Translations under genes and position numbers: made by a program | NCBI GenBank assembly: GCA_934465295.1 | Contig: CAKSKU010000001.1 | Span: forward strand, 62,001 to 126,000 | Direction: 5' to 3' | From: an uncultured Oscillospiraceae bacterium | GTDB lineage: Bacteria > Bacillota > Clostridia > Oscillospirales > Ruminococcaceae | Length of the DNA stretch: 64,000 nucleotides | The notes under the pieces: generated by a model | Databases searched by the model: none | What the model was told of the DNA's origin: nothing | Seen by the model: the letters and a program-made list of their open reading frames with translations, nothing else | Shown here: positions 16,162-24,325 of the stretch, piece by piece | How positions within the stretch are numbered: position 1 is the stretch's first letter | How the letters are laid out: each line of letters starts with the position of its first letter

Positions 16162-17361
16162 ATGAAAAGATTTGATTTGATAACTCCCGAGGGTACAAAA
16201 GATCTTCTTTTTGAGGACTGCGTTATAAGAAACAGTGTTGAGAAGAAGATATCCGATATTTTTAAGTCCAAGGGTTATTGCGAAATAAAAACACCTGGCA
16301 TTGAATTTTTTGATGTGTTCAACCTGCGTTCACGTTACTTTCCGCAGGAAAGTATGTATAAGCTTGTTGACAATAAGGGCAGACTTCTCGTTGTTCGCCC
16401 CGATTCAACAATGCCTATCGCACGTGTTGCAGCAACAAGACTTCGTGAAGCAAAGCTTCCGCTGAGAATGTTCTATAATCAGAACGTTTATCGCAGCAAA
16501 TCTGCAATGCGAGGCAGAAGCGATGAAATAAAGCAGATGGGTATCGAGCTTATAGGTTCGGACTCAAAAAGAGCCGACCTTGAAGTTATAACAACAGCTA
16601 TCGAAGTCCTTTCTTCCTGCGATAATGACAAATTCCGTCTTGAACTCGGAAACATCGGTCTTTTCAGAAAGCTTGTGGAAAAGCTCCCCGTTACCGAAGA
16701 AACAAGAGAAGAGATCAGAAGCCTTATCGAAGTAAAAAACTATCCAGCGCTCAACGATCTGCTCGATTCTATCGGTGATACCGAAGTGACGAATGCACTC
16801 AAACAGCTTCCCCGTCTTTTCGGCGGAGTTGAGGTTTTCGACAAAGCTGCGGAGCTTATGAACGACAGCGAGATAGATCGGATACTTGCAGAGCTTAAGG
16901 CGCTTTATACCAGCCTGCTTTCACTCGGTTACGACGGAAAGATCACAGTTGACCTCGGTATCGTAAACAAGATGCATTACTACACGGGTGCTGTTATCAA
17001 GGGTTATCTTGAAGGCTACGGCGATGCTGTTCTTTCGGGCGGCAGATATAATCATCTTCTTGCCGAATTCGGATATGATGTTCCCGCAACGGGTTTTGCA
17101 ATCAACGTTGACGCTGTATCGACCGTATTAAAGCGCAGAGAAACTGTTAAAGCTCCTGCTGCCGATGTGATAGTTTTTGCAGAGGAAGGTTATGTTATAG
17201 ACGGTTTGAAGCTTGTTTCAAAGCTTGGCGCAGATGGAAAGATCGCACTCAATTCCGTATTTGATACGCTTGAAGAAACGAAGAATTATGCCCGTGAATA
17301 CGGTATAAAGAAAGTTATCTGCGTTTCCGATAAAACAACTGAGATGACTGTGGAGGGCTGA
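16162..17361 (+). CDS. hisZ: ATP phosphoribosyltransferase regulatory subunit HisZ
   Basis: HisZ is a catalytically inactive paralogue of histidyl-tRNA synthetase that joins short-form HisG to form the active first enzyme of histidine synthesis. The 399-residue protein keeps the class II synthetase core (PEGTKDLLFEDC, VRPDSTMPIARVA, QNVYRSKSA) and GYGDAVLSGGRYNHLLAEF. It directly precedes hisG with a 3-base gap, which separates it from true HisS. The start at 16162 follows CAGGAG; the earlier ATGs at 16093 and 16096 precede that site and overlap the operator. Confidence 0.92.
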   Translation: MKRFDLITPEGTKDLLFEDCVIRNSVEKKISDIFKSKGYCEIKTPGIEFFDVFNLRSRYFPQESMYKLVDNKGRLLVVRPDSTMPIARVAATRLREAKLPLRMFYNQNVYRSKSAMRGRSDEIKQMGIELIGSDSKRADLEVITTAIEVLSSCDNDKFRLELGNIGLFRKLVEKLPVTEETREEIRSLIEVKNYPALNDLLDSIGDTEVTNALKQLPRLFGGVEVFDKAAELMNDSEIDRILAELKALYTSLLSLGYDGKITVDLGIVNKMHYYTGAVIKGYLEGYGDAVLSGGRYNHLLAEFGYDVPATGFAINVDAVSTVLKRRETVKAPAADVIVFAEEGYVIDGLKLVSKLGADGKIALNSVFDTLEETKNYAREYGIKKVICVSDKTTEMTVEG

Positions 17362-17364
17362 GAA

Positions 17365-18000
17365 ATGAATAACGAAAACAGAAAACTGCGTATTGCTCTC
17401 ACAAAGGGCAGACTTGAAAAAGATACTGTCGGACTTCTCGAAAAGATAGGTTATGACTGCTCGGCTGTCCATGATAAGGGCAGAAAGCTTATTCTCCCGG
17501 TTGGTGACAGGATAGAAGTCGTTCTCGCAAAGGCTGCCGATGTTATCACTTATGTTGAACACGGTGTATGCGATATGGGCGTTGTCGGAAAAGACACTAT
17601 TATGGAGATGAGCGGCAAATTCTTTGAGGTCGCAGACCTCGGCTTTGGCAGATGCAAATTTGCTCTTGCAGGAAAAAAGGGTACAAACTTTTACGAGGGC
17701 TTCAACGTAAAAACTATTGCTACAAAGTATCCAAACGTTTCACGTTCTTTCTTTGAGAAAAAGGGAATGGACGTTGATATCGTAAAGATCGAGGGCAGTG
17801 TTGAGCTTGCTCCGCTCCTCGACCTTGCGGACGCTATTGTTGATATCGTTGAAACGGGAACAACGCTTAAAGAGAACGGACTTGAAGTATTTGAAGATGT
17901 TGCTCCGATCTCCGCTCGTCTTATTGTAAATACAGTAAGCCTTAAAATTCGTCAGCAGGAAATTGAAGAGCTCATAAAGTCGATTGAAGAAAATCTTTGA
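17365..18000 (+). CDS. hisG: ATP phosphoribosyltransferase, short form, HisG
   Basis: HisG couples ATP with phosphoribosyl diphosphate, the first and feedback-controlled step of histidine synthesis. At 211 residues it is the short form lacking the C-terminal regulatory domain, consistent with its HisZ partner just upstream. Typical blocks are LRIALTKGRLEKDT, GVCDMGVVGKDT and VDIVETGTTLKENGL. GAGGG in the hisZ end serves as the ribosome site. Confidence 0.95.
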   Translation: MNNENRKLRIALTKGRLEKDTVGLLEKIGYDCSAVHDKGRKLILPVGDRIEVVLAKAADVITYVEHGVCDMGVVGKDTIMEMSGKFFEVADLGFGRCKFALAGKKGTNFYEGFNVKTIATKYPNVSRSFFEKKGMDVDIVKIEGSVELAPLLDLADAIVDIVETGTTLKENGLEVFEDVAPISARLIVNTVSLKIRQQEIEELIKSIEENL

Positions 18001-18020
18001 TAGAAAGAAGTGCAAATAAA

Positions 18021-19307
18021 ATGATACAGAAAATTATCGCAAACGGAACAGATGAAAAGAACTTCCTCAAAGAAGTTGAAAAGCGCAACGGCGAAAAAGA
18101 TAAAAAGGTCGGCGAAATCGTCAGCGAGATAATTGAAACCGTTAAAAACGGCGGAGATAAGGCTGTAAAAGATTATACACTCAAATTTGACGGCAAACTC
18201 CCACAGTATTATGAAGTTCCGAGAGAGGTCATCAATGATGCTCTCACAGAAGCTGATCCCGAATTTGTGAATGCGCTTCTCAATGCGCAGGAAAATATAA
18301 CCGACTTCCATAACCGTCAGAAGGAGCAGGGCTTTATCAATCCGCTTTCTAACGGAGTTATCCTCGGTCAGAGAGTAAGAGGACTTGAAAGAGTCGGTCT
18401 TTATGTTCCGGGCGGCACGGCTGCTTATCCGTCATCTGTACTTATGAACGCTATTCCTGCAAAGATCGCAGGCGTTAAGGAAATTATCATGGTGACACCG
18501 CCGAAGAAAGACGGCACACCTAACAAGGATATTCTCGTTGCGGCTGCTATCTGCGGTGTTGACAGAATATTTATGGCAGGCGGCGCACAGGCAATTGCTG
18601 CACTCGCTTACGGCACAGAGGAGATCCCAAAGGTAGACAAGATCGTCGGCCCCGGAAATATCTTTGTTGCAACAGCGAAGAAGCTTCTTTTCGGTATGGT
18701 AGATATCGATATGGTCGCAGGTCCGAGCGAAATTCTTGTTGTTGCAGATGAGACCGCTGACCCGAAATATCTTGCTGCCGATCTTATGTCGCAGGCTGAA
18801 CACGATGTTCTCGCTTCTGCAATTCTTATCACAACAAGCGAAGAAATTGCCGATAAAACAATTGCCGAGATCGAACGTCAGAAAGAGGTGCTTTCACGTA
18901 AGGCTATCATCGATCAGTCGCTCGATAACTACGGTGCTGTTATCATTGCAAAGAGTATTTCGGACGCTATTGAGCTTGCAAACGGACTTGCTCCCGAACA
19001 CCTTGAAATGCAGGTAGATAATCCTATGCAGTATCTTGGTCAGCTCGACAATGTCGGCTCTATCTTCCTCGGAAAGTATGCCCCAGAGCCGCTCGGCGAC
19101 TACTATGCAGGTCCTAACCACGTTCTTCCCACAAGCGGCACGGCAAGATTCTTCTCTCCGCTCTCCGTAAACAGCTTTACAAAGCGTTCGAGCTTTATCT
19201 ACTACACAGAGCAGGCTCTTATGGACGCAAAGGACGATATCGTATGCGTTGCGGAACGTGAGGGACTTACTGCTCACGCTAATGCTATCAAGGTAAGATT
19301 TGAATAA
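18021..19307 (+). CDS. hisD: Histidinol dehydrogenase
   Basis: HisD oxidises histidinol to histidine in two NAD-dependent steps, using zinc. The 428-residue product contains GLERVGLYVPGGTAAYPSS, DKIVGPGNIFVATAKK, DMVAGPSEILVVADE, the catalytic NGLAPEHLEMQV and the YAGPNHVLPT block. The frame is open back to a TTG at 17997 that overlaps hisG. The ATG at 18021 begins the usual N-terminus and has a GAAAGAAG site. Confidence 0.95.
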   Translation: MIQKIIANGTDEKNFLKEVEKRNGEKDKKVGEIVSEIIETVKNGGDKAVKDYTLKFDGKLPQYYEVPREVINDALTEADPEFVNALLNAQENITDFHNRQKEQGFINPLSNGVILGQRVRGLERVGLYVPGGTAAYPSSVLMNAIPAKIAGVKEIIMVTPPKKDGTPNKDILVAAAICGVDRIFMAGGAQAIAALAYGTEEIPKVDKIVGPGNIFVATAKKLLFGMVDIDMVAGPSEILVVADETADPKYLAADLMSQAEHDVLASAILITTSEEIADKTIAEIERQKEVLSRKAIIDQSLDNYGAVIIAKSISDAIELANGLAPEHLEMQVDNPMQYLGQLDNVGSIFLGKYAPEPLGDYYAGPNHVLPTSGTARFFSPLSVNSFTKRSSFIYYTEQALMDAKDDIVCVAEREGLTAHANAIKVRFE

Positions 19308-19326
19308 TTCCGCAGGAGGAACAAGA

Positions 19327-20385
19327 ATGTACGAACTTAACAGCAAGCTCAAAAGAGTTGAGGCTTATGACCCCATTGAGGGTAATTATAAAATCAGACT
19401 TGACGCAAACGAATCCTGTTTCAATATAAATGAAATGCTCGGCGAGAAAATTGCCGAAGTTGTAAAGAATGTTGCGCTCAACCGTTACCCGGATCCGACT
19501 GCATCAAAGGTGATAAAGGCATTTTCCGACCTTTACGGTCTTGATCCGCAGTATGTAACGGCAGGCAACGGCTCGGACGAGCTTATCAGCATCATCTGCG
19601 GCTGTTTCCTTGAAAAAGGGGACAAAGTGCTTACACTTTCGCCGGATTTTTCAATGTATGCTTTCTACAGTGAACTGTACGAGCTTAAAGTCACAAATCT
19701 CCCCAAAGACAGTGTGACCTTGAAAATAGACGTTGACAAAGTTATTGAATACTGCAATAACAACGATGTTAAAGCACTTATTTTCTCAAATCCATGCAAC
19801 CCGACTTCGCTCGGCTTAAAGCGTGAGGACGTTATCCGTCTTGTTAAGGGTGTAAGCTGTCTTGTAGTTGTTGACGAGGCGTATATGGACTTCTGGAATC
19901 AGAGTATCCTCGACAAAGTTCCCGAGCTTGACAACCTTATAATTCTAAAGACTTGCTCGAAATCCATCGGTCTTGCAGCTATAAGACTTGGTTTTGCTGT
20001 CGCTTGTCCTTTGATAACAAATGCGCTCCGTGCTGTTAAGTCGCCGTACAACACCGACTCTATCGAGCAGGCTCTCGGCACGCTTATTCTGAACGAAAAG
20101 AATATCTTGAATGAGCTTTGCAGTGAGATAGTCAGCAGCAGAGATGAACTTCAGACTGCGCTTGATGAGCTTGCCGTAAAATATACAAAGCTTGAAAAGG
20201 TATTCGATTCCGTTACCAATTTTATCTTTATAAAAACAGCCTCCGCAAAGGAGATACACGCAAAGCTGCTTGAACGCTCTATTGCAGTTCGTTTTATGGG
20301 CGGCTATTTAAGAATTTCCGCAGGAACAGAGGAAGAAAACAAGGCGGTAATAACTGCTCTTGACGAAATTCTTTCCGCAATGTAA
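19327..20385 (+). CDS. hisC: Histidinol-phosphate aminotransferase
   Basis: HisC is a fold-type I PLP aminotransferase converting imidazole acetol phosphate to histidinol phosphate. Landmarks in the 352 residues are LDANESCFN, NRYPDP, TAGNGSDELI, SNPCNPTSLG, VVDEAYMDFW and the Schiff-base Lys in TCSKSIGLAAIRLGF. The start at 19327 follows a full AGGAGG; upstream in-frame codons overlap hisD and are not used. Confidence 0.95.
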   Translation: MYELNSKLKRVEAYDPIEGNYKIRLDANESCFNINEMLGEKIAEVVKNVALNRYPDPTASKVIKAFSDLYGLDPQYVTAGNGSDELISIICGCFLEKGDKVLTLSPDFSMYAFYSELYELKVTNLPKDSVTLKIDVDKVIEYCNNNDVKALIFSNPCNPTSLGLKREDVIRLVKGVSCLVVVDEAYMDFWNQSILDKVPELDNLIILKTCSKSIGLAAIRLGFAVACPLITNALRAVKSPYNTDSIEQALGTLILNEKNILNELCSEIVSSRDELQTALDELAVKYTKLEKVFDSVTNFIFIKTASAKEIHAKLLERSIAVRFMGGYLRISAGTEEENKAVITALDEILSAM

Positions 20386-20397
20386 GGAGGGGCAAAG

Positions 20398-20976
20398 ATG
20401 CGAGCAGCAGAACTCACAAGAAAGACCCGTGAAACCGATATTTATGTAAAAATAGACCTCGACGGAAACGGAAAGACCGATATTTCAACGGGCATTGGCT
20501 TCTTTGACCATATGCTCACAGCACTCGGCGTTCACAGCGGCTTTGACCTTACCGTAAAAGCGGAGGGCGACCTCTACGTTGATGTTCACCACACTGTTGA
20601 AGACACGGGGATCGTGCTCGGTCAGGCTTTCAAGCTTGCTATCGGCGATATGAGCGGGATTGAACGTTACGGCAGTGCATATATCCCCATGGACGAAGCT
20701 CTCGGCTTTGCCTGCGTTGATATAAGCAACCGTCCGTTCCTCGTTTTTGATGCGAATTTCAGCGATGACAGAACGGGACAGTTCGACAACTGCCTTACCG
20801 AAGAATTTTTCCGTGCATTCGCTTTCAATGCAGGACTTACACTTCACGTTCTTGAAAAATACGGCAGGAACGATCACCACATAATCGAGGCTTTGTTCAA
20901 AGCCTGCGCACACGCTTTAAAAATCGCAGCAAAGCAGAACGGCGGCGCTGTACTTTCCACAAAGGGAGTTTTGTAA
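20398..20976 (+). CDS. hisB: Imidazoleglycerol-phosphate dehydratase
   Basis: This monofunctional HisB dehydrates imidazole glycerol phosphate using manganese. The 192-residue protein shows the two metal-binding repeats: FFDHMLTALGVHSGFDL with DVHHTVEDTGIVLGQA, and later KYGRNDHHIIEALFKACAHAL. No histidinol-phosphatase domain is fused, and none is encoded nearby. AAGGAGGGG precedes the ATG by 6 bases. The stop abuts the hisH ATG. Confidence 0.95.
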   Translation: MRAAELTRKTRETDIYVKIDLDGNGKTDISTGIGFFDHMLTALGVHSGFDLTVKAEGDLYVDVHHTVEDTGIVLGQAFKLAIGDMSGIERYGSAYIPMDEALGFACVDISNRPFLVFDANFSDDRTGQFDNCLTEEFFRAFAFNAGLTLHVLEKYGRNDHHIIEALFKACAHALKIAAKQNGGAVLSTKGVL

Positions 20977-21579
20977 ATGATCGCAATTGTTGACTACGGT
21001 GCAGGAAATATTTTCAGCGTAAAAAATGCACTTGATTTTCTCGGCATCGAAAATAAACTCACGGCAGATGAAAAAGACCTTGAAAACGCCGACCAAATCA
21101 TCCTTCCCGGTGTAGGCGCTTTTCCTTGGGCAATGAAAAAGCTCAACGAAAGCGGTCTTGTTCCAACAATAAAGGAGCAGGCAAAGATCAAGCCTTTTCT
21201 CGGTATCTGCCTTGGAATGCAGCTTATCTTCGACAAGGGATATGAGTTTGAGGAAACGGACGGACTGGGACTTATAAAGGGCAGCGTTGAAAAGCTTGAA
21301 CGTGAGGAGCTTTCCGTTCCGCACATGGGCTGGAACAGTCTTGTATATAACAAGGAATGTCCCATTCTAAAGGGTATTCCCGAGGGCGAGTATGTTTACT
21401 TCGTTCATTCTTATGCCGCAAAATGCGATGATGACAGCGTTGCGGCTTACTGCGATTACGGCGGAAAGGTAACAGCTCTCGTTTATGACGGAAAGTATGT
21501 TATCGGAACGCAGTTCCACCCCGAAAAGAGCGGCAAAGCAGGTCTTAAAATGCTCAAAAACTTTTCGGAACTTGTCTGA
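20977..21579 (+). CDS. hisH: Imidazole glycerol phosphate synthase glutaminase subunit HisH
   Basis: HisH hydrolyses glutamine and channels ammonia to HisF. The class I glutamine amidotransferase triad is visible in the 200 residues: the nucleophile in FLGICLGMQLIFD, the His in GTQFHPEKSGKAG and its Glu partner. PGVGAFPWAM is the oxyanion-strand signature. It begins immediately at the hisB stop. Confidence 0.95.
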   Translation: MIAIVDYGAGNIFSVKNALDFLGIENKLTADEKDLENADQIILPGVGAFPWAMKKLNESGLVPTIKEQAKIKPFLGICLGMQLIFDKGYEFEETDGLGLIKGSVEKLEREELSVPHMGWNSLVYNKECPILKGIPEGEYVYFVHSYAAKCDDDSVAAYCDYGGKVTALVYDGKYVIGTQFHPEKSGKAGLKMLKNFSELV

Positions 21580-21594
21580 CGGGAGGATATAAAA

Positions 21595-22356
21595 ATGCTT
21601 GCAAAAAGAATAATCCCTTGCCTTGACGTTCGTGACGGAAAGGTAGTAAAGGGTATAAATTTTGTCGGAATAAAAGAGGTCGGCGACCCCGTTGAATGTG
21701 CCGCCGAATATGACAGACAGGGTGCTGACGAGATAGTTTTCCTTGATATAACGGCATCAAACGAGGGCAGGGGAACTATGCTCGATGTTGTACGCAGAAC
21801 AGCGCAGAAAGTTTTCGTTCCGCTCACAGTCGGCGGCGGCATCAGAACGATAGAGGATTTCCGTGATACTCTCCGTGCAGGTGCAGACAAGGTTTCGGTA
21901 AACTCTGCGGCTGTAAAAAATCCTCAGCTTATAAAAGAAGCGGCTGATATTTTCGGCTGTCAGTGTGTTGTTGTTGCCATTGACGCTAAGAAATGCGAGG
22001 ACGGTCACTATACAGTTGTTATAAACGGCGGACGTATCGATATGGGCATTGATGCTGTTGAATGGGCGAAGAAAGCTGAAGAACTCGGAGCAGGGGAGAT
22101 ACTTCTCACCTCGATGGACACGGACGGTGTAAAGGGCGGTTTTGACCTTGATATGCTCAATGCTGTATGCAGCGTTGTGAAGATACCGGTTATCGCAAGC
22201 GGCGGCTGCGGAAAGCTTGAACATTTCACGGAAGTATTTGAAAAGACAAACGCATCGGCAGCTCTTGCGGCTTCACTTTTCCACTATAAAGAGCTTACAG
22301 TCGGTCAGGTCAAACGAGAACTTGCCCGTCATGATATACCTGTAAGAGCAACATAA
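21595..22356 (+). CDS. hisF: Imidazole glycerol phosphate synthase cyclase subunit HisF
   Basis: HisF is a TIM barrel that uses ammonia from HisH to cyclise the imidazole ring and release AICAR. In the 253 residues the N-terminal LAKRIIPCLDVRDGKVVKG distinguishes it from HisA, with catalytic Asp residues in this block and in LLTSMDTDGVKGGFD. The start follows GGGAGG. HisA, normally encoded just before hisF, is not found in the window. Confidence 0.95.
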   Translation: MLAKRIIPCLDVRDGKVVKGINFVGIKEVGDPVECAAEYDRQGADEIVFLDITASNEGRGTMLDVVRRTAQKVFVPLTVGGGIRTIEDFRDTLRAGADKVSVNSAAVKNPQLIKEAADIFGCQCVVVAIDAKKCEDGHYTVVINGGRIDMGIDAVEWAKKAEELGAGEILLTSMDTDGVKGGFDLDMLNAVCSVVKIPVIASGGCGKLEHFTEVFEKTNASAALAASLFHYKELTVGQVKRELARHDIPVRAT

Positions 22357-22378
22357 AAAATCAGATTTGGAGTAGAAA

Positions 22379-22795
22379 ATGGGACTTATCGAAGAAACTA
22401 ATGAGCTTATGCTCGACTGGGAAAAGATAAACAATATTTCATCGGAAAATCATGTAATTCCCGTTGCGGTTCAGAATATACTGACAAAAGAAGTTATTCT
22501 CGTTGCTTATATAAATGAAGCGGCATTAAAGGAATCTATCCGTCTTAAAAAAGCTGTTTTCTGGAGCACCTCACGCAACAGGCTTTGGTTCAAGGGCGCA
22601 GAATCGGGAAATACATTCACACTTAACCATATTTTTGTCAACTGCGAACAGAATTCACTCGTCTTTCAGGTAACACCCGACAAGGGAAATATCTGCCACA
22701 CAAGTTACAACGGAGTTGCGAACAATTGCTACTACCGTGAGCTTGACATGGACACGATGAAGCTCATAAATTTAAACGAAAAGAAAGGAAACTGA
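22379..22795 (+). CDS. hisI: Phosphoribosyl-AMP cyclohydrolase HisI (altered metal motif)
   Basis: HisI opens the purine ring of phosphoribosyl-AMP. The 138-residue protein has the VFWSTSRNRLWFKGAESGN block and the zinc cysteines in VNCEQN, NICHTS and NNCYYREL. In well-studied HisI enzymes the segment around the first Cys carries three Asp residues (DCDxD) that bind magnesium; here it reads NCEQN, so all three positions differ. Since the gene lies in a complete-looking operon it is probably active as a divergent subfamily. It is separate from hisE, which follows 2 bases after its stop. Confidence 0.9.
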   Translation: MGLIEETNELMLDWEKINNISSENHVIPVAVQNILTKEVILVAYINEAALKESIRLKKAVFWSTSRNRLWFKGAESGNTFTLNHIFVNCEQNSLVFQVTPDKGNICHTSYNGVANNCYYRELDMDTMKLINLNEKKGN

Positions 22796-22797
22796 CT

Positions 22798-23136
22798 ATG
22801 ACAGTTTATGAAGAAATATTTGAAGTTTTAAAGCTTCGCAAAAAGGCTTTTGATGAGGGAAATGCTCCCGAAAAATCTTACACCTGCTATCTTTACGAAA
22901 AGGGCGTTGACAAGATCTGCAAAAAGGTTGGCGAAGAAGCTACAGAAACCGTTATTGCCGCAAAGAACGGCGACAATGACGAGCTTATGAACGAGATAAA
23001 CGACCTTATTTATCACGTTATGGTCCTCTGCGTTAATCAGGGGCTTGAATGGAGCGATGTTGAAAAAGTTCTTTCCGAGCGCAACGAAAAGATCGGCAAC
23101 CTCAAAACATTCCATACCACCGATAAAAACTCATAA
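22798..23136 (+). CDS. hisE: Phosphoribosyl-ATP pyrophosphatase
   Basis: HisE is an all-alpha pyrophosphohydrolase of the MazG superfamily, second step of histidine synthesis. The 112 residues contain SYTCYLYEKGVDKICKKVGEE and the metal-binding helices around EEATETVIAAKNGDNDELMNE and DLIYHVMVL. An AAAGGAAA site overlaps the hisI end. It is the last his gene; no strong terminator follows, only the structured region at 23137-23304. Confidence 0.94.
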   Translation: MTVYEEIFEVLKLRKKAFDEGNAPEKSYTCYLYEKGVDKICKKVGEEATETVIAAKNGDNDELMNEINDLIYHVMVLCVNQGLEWSDVEKVLSERNEKIGNLKTFHTTDKNS

Positions 23137-23304
23137 AATTATAAGATAAGTAACCTTTTCAGCCTTCTGTGAATAATATGTATGGAAGGGAAACTCTATA
23201 ACCCTCTTAGCGACACTGCCCTCAAACCTGCGGCTGCGTGTATCGGTTTTAGAGAACCCCCGAAGCAATCATTTTGCTTAAATATTATTTACAGGAGGTT
23301 TTTT
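23137..23304 (+). other. Structured leader of unknown class between hisE and the Cys-rich gene
   Basis: This 168-base gap has no gene, no consensus promoter and no T-tailed terminator. It holds several potential stems: CCTTC/GAAGG around 23164-23190, AAACC/GGTTT around 23224-23248, CAGCC with GGCTG at long range, and AAGCAA/TTGCTT at 23263-23279 just before the ribosome site. Its middle is unusually GC-rich for an intergenic region here. It resembles a cis-regulatory RNA or small RNA, but I cannot match it to a known riboswitch. Confidence 0.4.
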
Positions 23305-24126
23305 ATGAGCGAATTGAATGACTGCTTTAAAGAAGCAGTATGCGTTGATGTTCAGCGGATCTTTGACAGCTGCTCCGACCGTGACTGCATATATGATCTG
23401 CCGATAACACTCACACAGGATTCTGCGCCGATCACAGATGAAATGGACATCGTGCGAACACGCTGCGCAGAAGTCGAAGTCACCTGCATTTCAGTTGATC
23501 CCGTTCCGTTCAAAAACGGTTTCTATGCAGTTGATATTACTTATCGTTTCAAGATCACAGCTGAAGCTTTCACACAGGGTTTCTGCAAAAACCAGGCAGG
23601 AACTATACTTTGCGGAACAGCCTTGTGGAACAAGAGGGTAATTCTCTACGGCAGCGAGGGTACGTCCAAGATCTTTACAAGCGATCAGGATCTTATGCCA
23701 ACTGACGTTGAATGTAATGAGTGTACCTGCTGCAATGATGCTGCAAGTATGCCGAAAGCAACAGTCCGTGTGCTTGACCCGATCGCACTTGATACAAAAT
23801 TGGCTTGCAAGAAGCCATATCCGCCGCATTGCTGCCAGCCGTGCGAGGAAGAACCCAAACCCTGCGAACGTGTGCTTACCGTTTCGCTCGGACTTTTCTC
23901 GATAATCCAGCTTTCACGCCCCGTATCGATAATCGTTCCTGCCTATGATTACTGCATACCTTGCAAGGATTGTTCACTGACCGACACGGGTGAATCGCCG
24001 TGCGATGTTTTCGATAAGCTCGAATTCCCGTCGGAACAGTTCTTCCCACAGCCTTCATCAGATGCAACGAAATACGGCTGCTGCGATAAGCACGAAAAGA
24101 AAAAATGTGACTGTGCCGGCGATTAA
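23305..24126 (+). CDS. Cys-rich conserved Clostridia protein of unknown function
   Basis: The 273-residue product has about 25 cysteines, in pairs and clusters: SCSDRDC near residue 23, ECNECTCC near 134, HCCQPC near 174, CIPCKDC near 216 and a CC...CDC tail. The layout is two beta-rich halves (VDPVPFKNGFYAVDITYRF, then VLTVSLGLFSIIQLSRPV) separated by the Cys/Pro linker. I recall similar uncharacterised proteins in Clostridia, but cannot verify this here. No signal peptide or membrane segment is seen. Metal binding or a cross-linked spore or coat role is possible, not shown. The start follows AGGAGG, which rules out the longer frame from 23182. The gene ends at the terminator at 24178. Confidence 0.7.
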   Translation: MSELNDCFKEAVCVDVQRIFDSCSDRDCIYDLPITLTQDSAPITDEMDIVRTRCAEVEVTCISVDPVPFKNGFYAVDITYRFKITAEAFTQGFCKNQAGTILCGTALWNKRVILYGSEGTSKIFTSDQDLMPTDVECNECTCCNDAASMPKATVRVLDPIALDTKLACKKPYPPHCCQPCEEEPKPCERVLTVSLGLFSIIQLSRPVSIIVPAYDYCIPCKDCSLTDTGESPCDVFDKLEFPSEQFFPQPSSDATKYGCCDKHEKKKCDCAGD

Positions 24127-24177
24127 AGATCTCTCTAAAGTTGATTTCTTGCAATAATTGTCTTGAACATTAAACTC

Positions 24178-24232
24178 AATGCAGATGATCTGCCAAACTT
24201 CGGTTTGCGCATTTTGTCTGCATTTTTGTTTT
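24178..24232 (+). terminator. Intrinsic terminator after the Cys-rich gene
   Basis: AATGCAGA (24178-24185) pairs with TCTGCATT (24217-24224), enclosing an inner CAAAC/GTTTG hairpin, and is followed by a T-rich run. It isolates the his/Cys-rich transcript from miaB. Confidence 0.8.
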
Positions 24233-24257
24233 CTGTGTGAAAAATATACGAATTTAG

Positions 24258-24286
24258 TTGCAATCACGGCGAAAAAGTGGTATAAT
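24258..24286 (+). promoter_or_regulatory. Sigma-A promoter of the miaB-ricA-mutS-mutL-miaA cluster
   Basis: TTGCAA (24258-24263), a 17-base spacer and TATAAT (24281-24286) lie 40 bases before the miaB TTG start. Confidence 0.85.
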
Positions 24287-24325
24287 ATAATTTGCTCATA
24301 GATAGGTATAAGGAGAGAATTTGTT

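Noticed and set aside
16162..17361. Histidyl-tRNA synthetase (hisS)
   Set aside because: Although the fold is shared, direct linkage to short-form hisG and the short C-terminal part identify HisZ.
23137..23304. 6S RNA or cobalamin riboswitch in the leader
   Set aside because: Short words (CCTGCGGC, CACTGCCC) recalled these classes, but the required complementary 5' strand or conserved core is missing.
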